Notes: a model not told the origin generated them from the letters alone. Positions 25,842 to 36,537 are shown, numbered from the stretch's first letter. The stretch is DNA of 64,000 nucleotides from Streptomyces sp. R44 (GCF_041053105.1 NZ_CP163444.1:5270001-5334000), one strand, 5' to 3'. Made by a program: numbers and translations.

Positions 25842-27062
25842 GTGAACCAGTTGAAGTCCCGTGAGCCAGACTCCGTCACCCTGCCCGGAACGCTGTCCGA
25901 CTCCCTGCGCGCCGAACTCGTCGCCTTCCGCAGGGACTTGCACATGCACCCCGAGCTCGGCAACCAGGAGTTCCGTACGACCGCCGCGCTCAAGGCCCGC
26001 CTGGAGGCGGCCGGCCTCGCGCCGAAGGTCCTTCCGGCGGGCACGGGACTCATCTGTGACATCGGCACCCGGGACCCCGGCCGGTCCATGCTCGCGATCC
26101 GCGCCGACCTCGACGCGCTGCCCATCCCCGACGTCAAGACCGTCGCCTACCGCTCCACCGTGGCCAACCGCGCCCACGCCTGCGGACACGACGTCCACAC
26201 CACCACCGTCCTCGGCGCCGGCCTCGTCCTCGCCGAGCTCGACCGCCGCGGCCTGCTGCCGAACGCCGTACGGCTGATCTTCCAGCCCGCCGAGGAGGTC
26301 CTGCCCGGCGGCGCCGCCGACGCCGTCGAGGCCGGCGTCCTGGACGGCGTCGGCCGGATCATCGCCGTCCACTGCGACCCCCGCGTCGACGCCGGGAAGA
26401 TCGGGCTCCGGGTGGGCCCCATCACCTCCGCCTGCGACCGCCTGGAGATCACCCTCGACGGCCCCGGCGGCCACACCGCCCGCCCGCACCTCACCACCGA
26501 CCTCGTCACCGCCGCCGCCCGGGTCGCCACCGACGTCCCCGCCGTCCTCGCCCGCCGCGTCGACGCCCGCTCGGGCCTCTCGGTCACCTGGGGCCGCATC
26601 GAGGCCGGCCACGCGCCCAACGTCATCCCGCAGCACGCCGCCCTCTCCGGCACCGTCCGCTGCCTCGACCTGCCGACCTGGCGGGAGGCGCCCGACCTGG
26701 TCCACGCGGCCATCGACGAGGTCGCCGCCCTGCACCGGGCCAAGTCGACCGTCACGTACGTCCGCGGCGTCCCCCCGGTCGTGAACGACCCGCTCGTCAC
26801 CGAACTGCTGCACGACGCCATGACGGCCCGCCGGGGCACGCACGCGATCGAGGACACCGAGCAGAGCCTCGGCGGCGAGGACTTCTCCTGGTACCTGGAG
26901 CACGTCCCCGGCGCCATGGCCCGTCTCGGCGTCCGCACCCCCGGCGACACCCGGGTCCGTGACCTGCACGCCGGCGACTTCGACGTGGACGAGCGGTGCA
27001 TCGACGCCGGGGTGGAGCTCTTCACGGCGGCGGCCCTGCTCGACGGGACGCCCGAGCGCTGA
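25842..27062 (+). CDS. M20 family amidohydrolase
   Basis: This 406-residue metallohydrolase belongs to the IAA-amino-acid/N-acyl-amino-acid hydrolase type. Metal-site segments are DLHMHPELGNQEFRTTAALK, ADLDALPI, HACGHDVHTTTVLGAG, FQPAEEVLPGGA and GGEDFSWYLEH. The dimerisation domain lies around residues 190-300. It should cleave an acyl or amide bond in the cytoplasm. GTG 25842 is preceded by TACCCT at 25829-25834, which could be a -10 giving a leaderless mRNA. It ends 350 bases before the nucleoside operon. Confidence 0.92.
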   Translation: MNQLKSREPDSVTLPGTLSDSLRAELVAFRRDLHMHPELGNQEFRTTAALKARLEAAGLAPKVLPAGTGLICDIGTRDPGRSMLAIRADLDALPIPDVKTVAYRSTVANRAHACGHDVHTTTVLGAGLVLAELDRRGLLPNAVRLIFQPAEEVLPGGAADAVEAGVLDGVGRIIAVHCDPRVDAGKIGLRVGPITSACDRLEITLDGPGGHTARPHLTTDLVTAAARVATDVPAVLARRVDARSGLSVTWGRIEAGHAPNVIPQHAALSGTVRCLDLPTWREAPDLVHAAIDEVAALHRAKSTVTYVRGVPPVVNDPLVTELLHDAMTARRGTHAIEDTEQSLGGEDFSWYLEHVPGAMARLGVRTPGDTRVRDLHAGDFDVDERCIDAGVELFTAAALLDGTPER

Positions 27063-27409
27063 TTTCCGGCCGGACGGAGACGGGGAACGGCGCCGGACGG
27101 ACGTGACCGGCGCCGTACGAAGGCCGAGAACCGCCTCGAACACGCTCGCTCGTCCGTCCGGCCCACCGCCGTCCCACGTCCGGCCCAGCGCCCGGCGCGT
27201 CGCCTCCCGCGCCCTGTCCGGGCACCCCGCGTCCGCGGTATAACCGGCGGTACCGGGCCGAACGCCCCCGGTCGCCTCCGTCGGCCGGTTCGCGACGATC
27301 CGATAACGACTCATGAACGGGTCTTTAACTGACATCTACGCGCGTTACGATCGCCGCGAAACCAGCGCCGGAAGAGGCGCTTTCGGTCAGTCTTGAAGGG
27401 ACCCTCCTC
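27063..27409 (+). other. Intergenic region: terminator hairpin, then BMP promoter
   Basis: The 347-base gap begins with a hairpin ACGGCGCCGG (27087-27096) / CCGGCGCCGT (27107-27116), probably ending the M20 transcript. The middle (27120-27320) shows no gene or strong repeat. The right end holds the promoter region for the BMP lipoprotein: TACGAT (27346-27351) as a possible -10, overlapped by the CTACGCGCGTTA motif at 27336-27347. GAAGGG (27395-27400) is the ribosome-binding site. Confidence 0.6.
27336..27347. promoter_or_regulatory. Nucleoside-regulon palindrome (BMP gene)
   Basis: CTACGCGCGTTA is a copy of the CTACGCGCGTAG palindrome with a degenerate last two positions. It touches the TACGAT -10 candidate of the BMP lipoprotein gene, so a bound protein would block the promoter. 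This is one of six such copies in the window, each at a nucleoside-metabolism unit. Confidence 0.65.
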
Positions 27410-28468
27410 TTGCGCCGGATCACCAGGATCACGACCGTGGGCATCGCCTCCGCGGCGCTCGCCCTGTCCGTCACCGCGTGCGGCAAGTCGTCGAACGACA
27501 CGAGCTCCAGCTCCAGCTCGACCGCGGGCGCCGTCAAGGCCGCCATCGCGTACGACATCGGCGGCCGCGGCGACCAGTCGTTCAACGACGCCGCCTTCGC
27601 CGGCCTGCAGAAGGCCGAGAAGGAGCTCGGTGTCAAGGGCTCCGAGGCCGAGCCGTCGCAGGGTGAGAGCGACGCCGACAAGGTCGCGCGTCTGACCTCC
27701 CTCGCCCGCGCCGGCAACAACCCGGTCATCGGCGTCGGCTTCTCCTACGCCCCGGCCATCGCGAAGGTCGCCAAGTCCTTCCCGAAGACCACGTTCGGCC
27801 TCATCGACGACACCTCGGTGACCGCCCCGAACATCGCCAACCTCGTCTTCAACGAGGAGCAGGGCTCCTACCTGGCCGGCGTCGCCGCCGCCAAGGCGTC
27901 CAAGTCCGGCACGGTCGGCTTCATCGGCGGTGTCGAGGTTCCGCTGATCAAGAAGTTCGAGGCGGGCTTCACCCAGGGCGTCAAGGACACCAACCCCAAG
28001 GCGAAGGTGCTCACCCAGTACCTGACCCAGCCGCCGAACTTCGACGGCTTCTCGAAGCCCGACCTCGGCAAGGCCGCCGCGCAGGGCCAGCTCGACAAGG
28101 GCGCCGACGTGATCTACGCCGCCGCCGGTCTCGCCGGCGCCGGTGCCATCGAGGCCACCGCCACCGCGGGCAAGTGGGCCATCGGCGTCGACTCCGACCA
28201 GTACAACCAGGCGGGTCTGGCCTCGTACAAGGACCACATCCTGACCTCGGTCACCAAGGACGTCTCCGGCTCGGTCTTCAACGTGATCAAGTCGGTCAAG
28301 GACGGCAAGCCGCAGACCGGTGAGATCCGCTACGGCCTCGCCACCAACGGCGTCGGCCTGGCCGACTCCAACCCGGCGTACATGAAGATGACGGACCTCA
28401 TCGCCGCGGTGGACAAGGCGAAGAAGGACATCGTCGACGGCAAGATCACGGTCAAGACCGCTCCGTAA
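27410..28468 (+). CDS. BMP family nucleoside-binding lipoprotein
   Basis: This 352-residue lipoprotein uses a TTG start (27410) 9 bases after GAAGGG. Its signal peptide ends in lipobox VTAC. The BMP/Med domain follows: KAAIAYDIGGRGDQSFNDAA, NPVIGVGFSYAPAIAKVAK, VGFIGGVEVPLIKKFEAGF and WAIGVDSDQY. BMP proteins with downstream RbsA-type ABC genes are nucleoside importers (BmpDEFG/YufNOPQ type). It is the extracellular receptor of the ABC system encoded by the next three genes. A hairpin after the stop may raise its level over the ABC genes. Confidence 0.95.
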   Translation: MRRITRITTVGIASAALALSVTACGKSSNDTSSSSSSTAGAVKAAIAYDIGGRGDQSFNDAAFAGLQKAEKELGVKGSEAEPSQGESDADKVARLTSLARAGNNPVIGVGFSYAPAIAKVAKSFPKTTFGLIDDTSVTAPNIANLVFNEEQGSYLAGVAAAKASKSGTVGFIGGVEVPLIKKFEAGFTQGVKDTNPKAKVLTQYLTQPPNFDGFSKPDLGKAAAQGQLDKGADVIYAAAGLAGAGAIEATATAGKWAIGVDSDQYNQAGLASYKDHILTSVTKDVSGSVFNVIKSVKDGKPQTGEIRYGLATNGVGLADSNPAYMKMTDLIAAVDKAKKDIVDGKITVKTAP

Positions 28469-28495
28469 GGACACCCAGGTCACGACCTGAGCCCG

Positions 28496-28533
28496 GGCCC
28501 GGCGTCCGGTGGCACCCCCACCGGACCCGGGCC
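28496..28533 (+). terminator. Hairpin between receptor and ABC genes
   Basis: GTCCGGTGG (28504-28512) pairs with CCACCGGAC (28518-28526), extended outward by GGCCCGG (28496-28502) and CCGGGCC (28527-28533). It lies 28 bases past the BMP stop, where receptor genes often have a partial terminator that lowers expression of the following transporter genes. Confidence 0.65.
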
Positions 28534-28573
28534 TCGGCCCCATTCCCGTACGGGTTTTCATTTTTCGGCAGCG

Positions 28574-28585
28574 CTACGCGTGTAG
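28574..28585. promoter_or_regulatory. Nucleoside-regulon palindrome (ABC operon)
   Basis: CTACGCGTGTAG, one mismatch from the CTACGCGCGTAG consensus, lies in the gap between the BMP gene and the ABC ATPase gene. It indicates a second regulated promoter inside the cluster. It abuts the ATG at 28586, which argues against that ATG being the true start. Confidence 0.65.
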
Positions 28586-30294
<1,709 letters not shown>

Positions 30295-30298
<4 letters not shown>

Positions 30299-31410
30299 AG
30301 AAGATCGACAAGGACAAGCTGATCATCGGGGCCGCAGGCCCCGTGCTCGCGCTGGTCTCGTCCTTCGTGCTCACCGTCCTGGTGCTGCTCGCGACGGGCC
30401 TCGACCCGATCGAGCCGATCCGTCTGATGATCGAGAACGCCGGGTACTCCGACGTCCAGGTCCTGATCGTCAACTACACCGGAATCCTCTATCTGGCGGC
30501 CCTGGGTGTGGCCATCGGCTTCCGGATGAACCTCTTCAACATCGGCGTCGAGGGCCAGTACCGCCTCGCCGCGATGGTCTCGGCGCTGGTCGGCGCGGCC
30601 GTCGACCTGCCCGGTCCGCTGCACATCCTGCTGATCGTGGTCGTGGCCATCGCGACCGGTGCGATCTGGGCCGGTATCGCGGGCATCCTGAAGACCACCC
30701 GCGGTGTCTCCGAGGTCGTCTCCACGATCATGCTCAACGCCATCACCACCTCCCTGGTGGCCTGGCTGATCCTCCCGAAGAACTTCGGCGTCCAGCCCGC
30801 CGGCTCCAACGACCTCACCACCGGTCAGATCCCCGAGTCCGGCTGGTTCCCCGGCATCGACATGGGCGACGGCGGTGAGATCTACGGCTTCACCTTCGTC
30901 GCGCTGGCGCTCGGCGTCGTCTACTGGTTCGTCATCAACCGCACCCGCTTCGGCTTCGACCTGCGCGCCACCGGTGAGAGCGAGTCCGCGGCCCAGGCCA
31001 GCGGCGTCGACGCCAAGAAGATGATCCTCACCGCGATGCTGATCTCGGGTGGCCTCGCCGGTCTGGCCGGCATGCCGATCCTGCTCGGCGAGTCGCACAC
31101 GTACAGCCTCGCGTTCCCGGTCGGCGTCGGCTTCACCGCCATCACCGTCGCCCTGCTCGGCCGCAACCACCCGGTCGGCATCCTCTTCGCCGCCCTGCTC
31201 TTCGCGTTCCTCGAGAAGGCGTCCTCCAGCCTGGACATCGCGGGGTACCCGAAGGAGATCACGCAGATCATGCAGGGCATCATCGTGATCGCCGTGGTCG
31301 TCTCCTACGAGCTCGTCCGCCGTTACGGCACCCGCCGCCAGCAGCAGAAGGTCGGCGAGGAGCTCGCCGCCGGCGGCGCCATCAAGACCGACAAGGAGGT
31401 CTCGGCATGA
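30295..31410 (+). CDS. ABC transporter permease (nucleoside import)
   Basis: This 371-residue membrane protein of the BPD_transp_2 type has about nine helices. The family signature is present: FRMNLFNIGVEGQYRLAAM early, then LRATGESESAAQASGVDAKK in the cytoplasmic coupling loop. It overlaps the ATPase stop by four bases (ATGA) and overlaps the next permease the same way, so the transporter genes are co-translated. Confidence 0.95.
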
Positions 31411-32669
31411 GCACCGGCACCGTCGCCAAGCCGAGCGCCGCGCCCAAGAAGGCCGGACGCCGCAAGCTGACCTGGCCCTGGATCCTGCTGATCGTCGCGG
31501 CCGGCCTCGTCCTCTTCTCGTTCGTCCGCGCGGTCTCCGGGGCCGACGACCTCACCTCCGTCGGCCAGATCTCCGGCGCGCTCCAGCTCGCCGTGCCGAT
31601 CGCCATGGCCGGTCTCGGCGGTCTGTGGGCCGAGCGCGCGGGCGTCGTGAACATCGGCCTCGAAGGCATGATGATCCTCGGCACCTGGTTCGGCGCCTGG
31701 GCCGGCTACCAGTGGGGCCCGTGGACGGGTGTCGTCGTCGGCATCCTCGGCGGCGCTGTCGGCGGTCTGCTGCACGCGATCATCACGGTCACGTTCAACG
31801 TGAACCACATCGTCTCCGGTGTGGCGATCAACATCCTCGCGGTCGGCTTCACCCAGTACCTGTCGAACTTCACCTTCGCCGAGGCCGAGGGCGGCTCCTC
31901 CAAGCAGTCCCCGCGCATCGACAAGATCACCGACATCACCATCCCGGGACTCTCGGACTGGCTGATCGACCTCCAGCAGAAGCACTGGTTCCTGATCTCG
32001 GACCTCGCCGGCATCCTCGGCGGCCTGGTCACCCACCTGTCGCTGCTGACGATCGTGGCCGCCCTGCTCATCCCGGCCACCTGGTGGCTGCTCTGGCGCA
32101 CGTCCTTCGGCCTGCGCCTGCGCTCCTGCGGTGAGAACCCGGTCGCGGCCGAGTCGCTGGGCGTCAACGTCTACAAGTACAAGTACATCGCCGTCGTCGT
32201 CTCCGGCGGTCTCGCCGGCCTCGGCGGCGCCTTCCTCGCGATCGTCTCCACCGGCATCTACCAGGAGGGCCAGACCGGCGGCCGCGGTTACATCGGTCTC
32301 GCCGCGATGATCTTCGGCAACTGGATGCCCGGCGGCATGGCGCTCGGCGCGGGCCTCTTCGGCTTCACCGACAGCCTCAAGATCCGTGGCGGCGCCGAGA
32401 ACGTCCACGCGCTGCTGCTGCTCGTCGCGGTGCTCCTGGTGATCGCCGCCGCGTGGCAGCTGTACAAGAAGAAGTACTTCTCCGCGGTCGCCTCCGCGAT
32501 CTTCTCCGCCGGCTTCTTCATCTGGTACTTCGTCACCGACGAGGTCCCGAGCCAGTTCGTCGACGCCGCCCCGTACGTCACCACCCTGCTCGTGCTCGCC
32601 CTCTCGGCGCAGCGCCTGCGGATGCCGAAGGCGGACGGTCTGCCGTACCGCAAGGGCGAGGGCAAGTGA
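31407..32669 (+). CDS. ABC transporter permease (nucleoside import)
   Basis: This 420-residue second permease of the heterodimer has ten or so helices. LGGLWAERAGVVNIGLEGMM and RLRSCGENPVAAESLGVNVY are the matching family motifs. ATG 31407 overlaps the first permease by four bases. Its stop overlaps the GTG of cytidine deaminase (GTGA), tying uptake to catabolism. Confidence 0.95.
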   Translation: MSTGTVAKPSAAPKKAGRRKLTWPWILLIVAAGLVLFSFVRAVSGADDLTSVGQISGALQLAVPIAMAGLGGLWAERAGVVNIGLEGMMILGTWFGAWAGYQWGPWTGVVVGILGGAVGGLLHAIITVTFNVNHIVSGVAINILAVGFTQYLSNFTFAEAEGGSSKQSPRIDKITDITIPGLSDWLIDLQQKHWFLISDLAGILGGLVTHLSLLTIVAALLIPATWWLLWRTSFGLRLRSCGENPVAAESLGVNVYKYKYIAVVVSGGLAGLGGAFLAIVSTGIYQEGQTGGRGYIGLAAMIFGNWMPGGMALGAGLFGFTDSLKIRGGAENVHALLLLVAVLLVIAAAWQLYKKKYFSAVASAIFSAGFFIWYFVTDEVPSQFVDAAPYVTTLLVLALSAQRLRMPKADGLPYRKGEGK

Positions 32670-33070
32670 CGCCCGCCGCTGCGAAGCCCGACTGGGACCT
32701 GCTCCGGGAGACCGCCCGCGAGGCGATGTCCCACGCGTACGCCCCGTACTCGGGCTATCCGGTCGGCGCGGCGGCCCTCGTGGACGACGGGCGGGTGATC
32801 TCCGGCTGCAACGTGGAGAACGCCTCCTTCGGCCTCGGCCTGTGCGCCGAGTGCGGGCTCGTCTCGCAGCTCCAGGCGACCGGCGGCGGCCGGCTCACGC
32901 ACTTCGTGTGCGTGGACGGCCGCGGCGAGTCCCTGGTCCCGTGCGGGCGCTGCCGGCAGCTCCTCCACGAGTTCGGGGGCCCCGAGCTCGTCCTGGAGAC
33001 CCCGGCCGGGTTCCTGACCCTGGCGGAGATGCTCCCGCAGGCCTTCGGCCCTGACCACCTCGCGAAGTAG
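32666..33070 (+). CDS. cdd: Cytidine deaminase
   Basis: This 134-residue, homotetrameric-type cytidine deaminase converts (deoxy)cytidine to (deoxy)uridine in the cytoplasm. The zinc site is complete: CNVENASFGLGLCAECG (Cys and the catalytic Glu) and PCGRCRQLLHEF (two Cys). N-terminal YAPYSGYPVGAAAL is typical. GTG 32666 overlaps the permease stop. It is the last gene before a compound hairpin and the deoA promoter. Confidence 0.96.
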   Translation: MTPAAAKPDWDLLRETAREAMSHAYAPYSGYPVGAAALVDDGRVISGCNVENASFGLGLCAECGLVSQLQATGGGRLTHFVCVDGRGESLVPCGRCRQLLHEFGGPELVLETPAGFLTLAEMLPQAFGPDHLAK

Positions 33071-33074
33071 CACG

Positions 33075-33155
33075 AGGTCGCGGCCCCTGCCCTTCGGGCA
33101 GACGACGGGATTTCGCGGCCGCGACCTGAGCGGCCCTTCCGCCACCATGGAAGGG
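33075..33155 (+). terminator. Compound hairpin after the ABC-cdd operon
   Basis: AGGTCGCGGCC (33075-33085) pairs with GGCCGCGACCT (33117-33127) and encloses CTGCCC-TTC-GGGCAG (33087-33101). A second stem CCCTTCC (33134-33140) / GGAAGGG (33149-33155) follows. Together they separate cdd from deoA. Confidence 0.6.
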
Positions 33156-33174
33156 TCGCTCCCCCTTTCCCCCT

Positions 33175-33186
33175 CTATGCGCGTAG
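33175..33186. promoter_or_regulatory. Nucleoside-regulon palindrome (deoA)
   Basis: CTATGCGCGTAG, within TCTATGCGCGTAGA, has one mismatch from the consensus. It ends 14 bases before the deoA ATG. TAGAAA (33184-33189) could be the -10, so the site would overlap the core promoter. Confidence 0.7.
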
Positions 33187-33200
33187 AAAGAGGCACCACC

Positions 33201-34478
33201 ATGGACGTCATCTCCGTCATCCGCACCAAGCGGGACAAGGGCGAGCTGAGCCCCGAGCAGATCGACTGGGTCATCGACGCGTACACCCGCGGCGAGGTCG
33301 CCGACGAGCAGATGTCCGCCCTGGCCATGGCCATCCTGCTCAACGGCATGAACCGCGCGGAGATCGCCCGCTGGACCGCCGCGATGATCGCGTCTGGCGA
33401 GCGCATGAACTTCGACTCCCTCTCCCGCCCGACCGCCGACAAGCACTCCACCGGCGGAGTCGGCGACAAGATCACCCTCCCGCTCGCCCCGCTCGTCGCC
33501 GCCTGCGGCGCGGCCGTGCCGCAGCTCTCCGGCCGCGGCCTCGGCCACACCGGCGGCACCCTCGACAAGCTGGAGTCCATCCCGGGCTGGCGCGCGCTGC
33601 TGTCCAACGAGGAGATGCTGCACGTCCTCGACACCACGGGCGCGGTCATCTGCGCGGCGGGCGACGGCCTGGCCCCCGCCGACAAGAAGCTGTACGCGCT
33701 CCGCGACGTGACGGGCACGGTCGAGGCGATCCCGCTGATCGCCTCGTCGATCATGTCGAAGAAGATCGCCGAAGGCACCGGCTCCCTGGTCCTCGACGTC
33801 AAGGTCGGCACCGGCGCCTTCATGAAGAACATCGAGGACGCGCGCGAGCTGGCGCGGACGATGGTCGGTCTCGGCACGGACAGCGGCGTGAAGACGGTCG
33901 CGCTCCTCACCGACATGGCGACCCCGCTCGGCCTCACCGCGGGCAACGCCCTGGAGGTCCGCGAGTCGGTCGAGGTCCTCGCGGGCGGCGGCCCGAAGGA
34001 CGTCGTCGACCTGACGGTCGCCCTCGCGGCCGAGATGCTCGCCGCCGCCGGCATCAAGGACGCCGACCCGGCGAAGGCCCTCGCGGACGGCTCGGCCATG
34101 GACGTCTGGCGCCGGATGATCGCGGCCCAGGGCGGCGACCCGGACGCGACCCTCCCGGTCGCCCGCGAGCAGCACGTCGTCACGGCCCCGTCGACCGGTG
34201 TCCTGACCCGCCTCGACGCCTACGACATCGGCATCGCCGCCTGGCGCCTGGGCGCGGGCCGCGCCCGCAAGGAGGACCCGGTGCAGGCGGGCGCGGGCGT
34301 CGAGCTCCACGCGAAGCCGGGCGACACGGTGACGGCGGGCCAGCCGCTGCTCACCCTCCACACGGACACCCCGGAGAAGTTCGACTACGCCCTGAAGTCG
34401 CTGACGGCCACGTGGGACATCGCGGCTCCGGGCACGGAGTTCACCCCGAACCCGATCGTCCTCGACCGCATCGCCTGA
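33201..34478 (+). CDS. deoA: Thymidine phosphorylase
   Basis: This 425-residue pyrimidine nucleoside phosphorylase splits thymidine or deoxyuridine with phosphate into base and deoxyribose-1-phosphate. Signature segments are DKHSTGGVGDKITLPLAPLV, SGRGLGHTGGTLDKLESIPG and LVLDVKVGTGAFM. The length is normal. ATG 33201 follows AAAGAGG (33187-33193). It is a separate unit with its own regulon palindrome, directly after the import/cdd operon. Confidence 0.97.
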   Translation: MDVISVIRTKRDKGELSPEQIDWVIDAYTRGEVADEQMSALAMAILLNGMNRAEIARWTAAMIASGERMNFDSLSRPTADKHSTGGVGDKITLPLAPLVAACGAAVPQLSGRGLGHTGGTLDKLESIPGWRALLSNEEMLHVLDTTGAVICAAGDGLAPADKKLYALRDVTGTVEAIPLIASSIMSKKIAEGTGSLVLDVKVGTGAFMKNIEDARELARTMVGLGTDSGVKTVALLTDMATPLGLTAGNALEVRESVEVLAGGGPKDVVDLTVALAAEMLAAAGIKDADPAKALADGSAMDVWRRMIAAQGGDPDATLPVAREQHVVTAPSTGVLTRLDAYDIGIAAWRLGAGRARKEDPVQAGAGVELHAKPGDTVTAGQPLLTLHTDTPEKFDYALKSLTATWDIAAPGTEFTPNPIVLDRIA

Positions 34479-34494
34479 GGTCCGGGACGGCGAC

Positions 34495-34525
34495 GGGAGC
34501 CGGTGCGAGGACTACACCGGCTCCC
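34495..34525. terminator. Shared hairpin terminator (deoA / HAD gene)
   Basis: GGGAGCCGGTG (34495-34505) pairs with CACCGGCTCCC (34515-34525). It follows the deoA stop by 16 bases and its right arm overlaps the last codons of the convergent HAD gene. Confidence 0.65.
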
Positions 34526-35168
34526 CGAGCAGCCCCGGCAGCTCCCGCATGTGGTCGAAGACCACCGTGCGCGGGCCCATCAGGCGGTCCGCCCGCGTCA
34601 GGCCCCCGCAGTAGCCGAAGGCGCGCATGCCGGCCGCGCGGGCGGCCTGGACGCCGTACGGGCTGTCCTCGACGACCGCGCAGCGCTCCGGCGGCACGCC
34701 CATCGTGGCCGCCGCGTGCAGGAACAGGTCCGGGGCGGGCTTGGCGCGGGCGACGTCACGGGCGCTGAACACCCGACCCTCGAAGCGGTCGAGCAGTCCC
34801 GCCCGGCCCAGGTTCTTCCGGATGCTGCCGTGGCTGCCGTTGGAGGCGAGGCAGTACGGGACGGCCAGGCTGTCCAGGACGTCCGTGACGCCCTCCACGG
34901 CCGTCAGCTCGGCGTCCAGCGCGTCCTCGTACCGCTGCCTGAAGGGGGCCTGCCAGCCGGGTTCGAGCGGCCGGCCCCGCCGCTCCTCGACGATCGCCGT
35001 GAGCATCTCGTGCGAGGAGCCGACGAAGAACTCGGCCATCTCCGCCTCGGTGAACGTCGCACCGAGGGAGGCGAACACCTCCCGGTCCACCCGGCAGTAG
35101 ATCCGCTCGCTGTCCACCAGAACACCGTCACAGTCGAAGATCACCAGTTCGACAGGCTCAAGAGTCAT
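34512..35168 (-). CDS. HAD superfamily phosphatase (beta-phosphoglucomutase-like)
   Basis: This 218-residue protein has HAD motif I VIFDCDGVLVDSE, a helical cap (residues 18-80), motif II YCLASNGSHG, motif III lysine in RAKPAPDLFLHAA and motif IV VVEDSPYGVQAARAAGM. Such enzymes dephosphorylate small sugar phosphates or isomerise them. The exact substrate is unknown. ATG 35168 shares the CATG with an ATG on the other strand (35167), so it is tightly divergent from the STAS gene. Confidence 0.93.
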   Translation of the reverse strand: MTLEPVELVIFDCDGVLVDSERIYCRVDREVFASLGATFTEAEMAEFFVGSSHEMLTAIVEERRGRPLEPGWQAPFRQRYEDALDAELTAVEGVTDVLDSLAVPYCLASNGSHGSIRKNLGRAGLLDRFEGRVFSARDVARAKPAPDLFLHAAATMGVPPERCAVVEDSPYGVQAARAAGMRAFGYCGGLTRADRLMGPRTVVFDHMRELPGLLGEPV

Positions 35169-35184
35169 GATCGAGAGCGTAGCG

Positions 35185-35493
35185 ATGAGTTCCGTGCGCC
35201 CGGGCGGTCTCCCCGGTGTGGACACCAGCCAGCCCCTCGTCATGACCCTGCCCGCCCGCCCCGGCCCGGAGGACGTCGCCCGGCTCTGCGCCGAGCTCGC
35301 CGCCGCCCCGCCGGGCGAGGTCGTCTGTGAGGTCGGCGCGCTCACCGGCGCCGACCTCACCGCCGTCGACGCCCTCGCGCGCCTGAAACTCGCCGCGAGC
35401 CGCCGTGGCCACCGCATCCGCTTCGAGGGAGCAGGACCCGGACTACGGACCCTGCTCCACCTCACCGGCCTGGCCGAAACGCTAGGCCTCTAG
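35185..35493 (+). CDS. STAS domain protein
   Basis: This 102-residue single-domain protein resembles anti-sigma-factor antagonists. LVMTLPARPGPEDVARLCAE is strand 1 and helix 1. GEVVCEVGALTGADLTAVDA holds the site where antagonists carry a phosphorylatable Ser; here the central D-x-T-A-V-D-A lacks the usual Ser. LLHLTGLAETLGL is the typical C-terminus. ATG 35185 is chosen over 35167 because the latter overlaps the divergent HAD start. Its end overlaps the sigma-factor gene on the other strand by 12 bases. Confidence 0.8.
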   Translation: MSSVRPGGLPGVDTSQPLVMTLPARPGPEDVARLCAELAAAPPGEVVCEVGALTGADLTAVDALARLKLAASRRGHRIRFEGAGPGLRTLLHLTGLAETLGL

Positions 35494-36453
35494 CCGCGCC
35501 GGCAGGTCGAAGAGCGGGAACCAGCGCTCCGTGTCCAGGAAGAAGTCCATTCCGCCGACCTTGCCGTCCCGCAGCTCCAGGACGATCAGCGCCCAGGGGC
35601 TGAAGCCGCCCGCCGGGTCCGGGTGGTAGTGCGCGAAGGCCGGGGAGCCGTTCGCCACGGTGGCGACCAGCTTCGAGCCCCGGCACACGTCGCCGACGCC
35701 CAGCATCCAGCCCACGATGTCGTCGTGGCCCCGCAGCCACAGGTCGTACGGCGGCATGGACATCGTCGCGTCCTCGTGGAGGAGCGCCGTCAGCGCCTTC
35801 ATGTCGTAGCCCTCGAACGCGGCGACGTAGCGCTCCAGGAGCGCCTGCTGCTCCTCGTCCAGCGGGTTCGCCGGGTCGGAGGCCGCCGGGGCCTGCTCGG
35901 CGAGGGTCGCGCGGGCGCGCTGGAGGGCGCTGTTGACCGAGGCGACGGAGGTGCCGAGGAGCTCGGCGACCTCGCTCGCCTTCCAGGCGAGGACCTCGCG
36001 CAGGATGAGCACGGCCCGCTGCTTGGGCGGCAGGTGCTGGAGCGCGGCCACGAACGCGAGCCGTACGGACTCGCGGGACAGCGCCGTCTCCGCCGGATCG
36101 CCCGCCGTGGGCAGCACCCGCCCGTCGGGGATCGGCTCCAGCCAGGTGATCTCGGGCTGCTTCACGAGCTGAGCCTGAGCGACGGGCGTCGGGGAGGTCA
36201 GATCCATCGGGCGCGCCCTTCTGTTCCCCGCGTTCAGCGCGTCCAGGCAGACGTTGGTGGCGATCCGGTACAGCCAGGACCGCAGCGAGGAGCGGCCCTC
36301 GAAGGAGTCGATGGCCTTCCAGGCGCGGACCATCGTGTCCTGCACCGCGTCCTCCGCCTCGAAGGAGGAACCGAGCATCCGGTAGCAGTAACCGGTCAGC
36401 TCCCTGCGGTACTTGTCGAGTTCCTCGGTCGTCGCCGTCGCGGCATCGCTCAT
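35482..36453 (-). CDS. ECF sigma factor with C-terminal SnoaL-like domain
   Basis: This 323-residue protein has region 2 (YRRELTGYCYRMLGSSFEAE, DAVQDTMVRAWKAIDSFEG, LRSWLYRIATNVCLDALN), region 4 (LPPKQRAVLILREVLAWKAS, VAELLGTSVASVNSALQRAR) and a SnoaL/NTF2-like domain from about residue 205 (LLERYVAAFEGYDMKALTAL). This SigJ/SigX5-type build uses the fused domain in place of a separate anti-sigma. No anti-sigma gene is adjacent. ATG 36453 is preferred. GTG starts up to 36486 would translate the upstream hairpin. Confidence 0.92.
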   Translation of the reverse strand: MSDAATATTEELDKYRRELTGYCYRMLGSSFEAEDAVQDTMVRAWKAIDSFEGRSSLRSWLYRIATNVCLDALNAGNRRARPMDLTSPTPVAQAQLVKQPEITWLEPIPDGRVLPTAGDPAETALSRESVRLAFVAALQHLPPKQRAVLILREVLAWKASEVAELLGTSVASVNSALQRARATLAEQAPAASDPANPLDEEQQALLERYVAAFEGYDMKALTALLHEDATMSMPPYDLWLRGHDDIVGWMLGVGDVCRGSKLVATVANGSPAFAHYHPDPAGGFSPWALIVLELRDGKVGGMDFFLDTERWFPLFDLPARLEA

Positions 36454-36475
36454 CGGGTCCACACCCCACTCACCC

Positions 36476-36504
36476 CTCACCGGCACCCGTTCGGTGCCGG
36501 TGAG
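36476..36504 (-). promoter_or_regulatory. Perfect 12-bp inverted repeat in the sigma-gene leader
   Basis: CTCACCGGCACC (36476-36487) and GGTGCCGGTGAG (36493-36504) flank a 5-nt loop, 23 bases upstream of ATG 36453. As RNA it would form a stable stem close to the ribosome-binding region. As DNA it could be an operator or autoregulatory element. Confidence 0.55.
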
Positions 36505-36537
36505 AGGGAAGCTACCTCAGCGGACCGACAGCCGGGG

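Noticed and set aside
35482..36486. Longer start (GTG 36486) for the SnoaL-type sigma factor
   Set aside because: It would translate the hairpin, and the extra residues have no family similarity. ATG 36453 begins the normal N-terminus.
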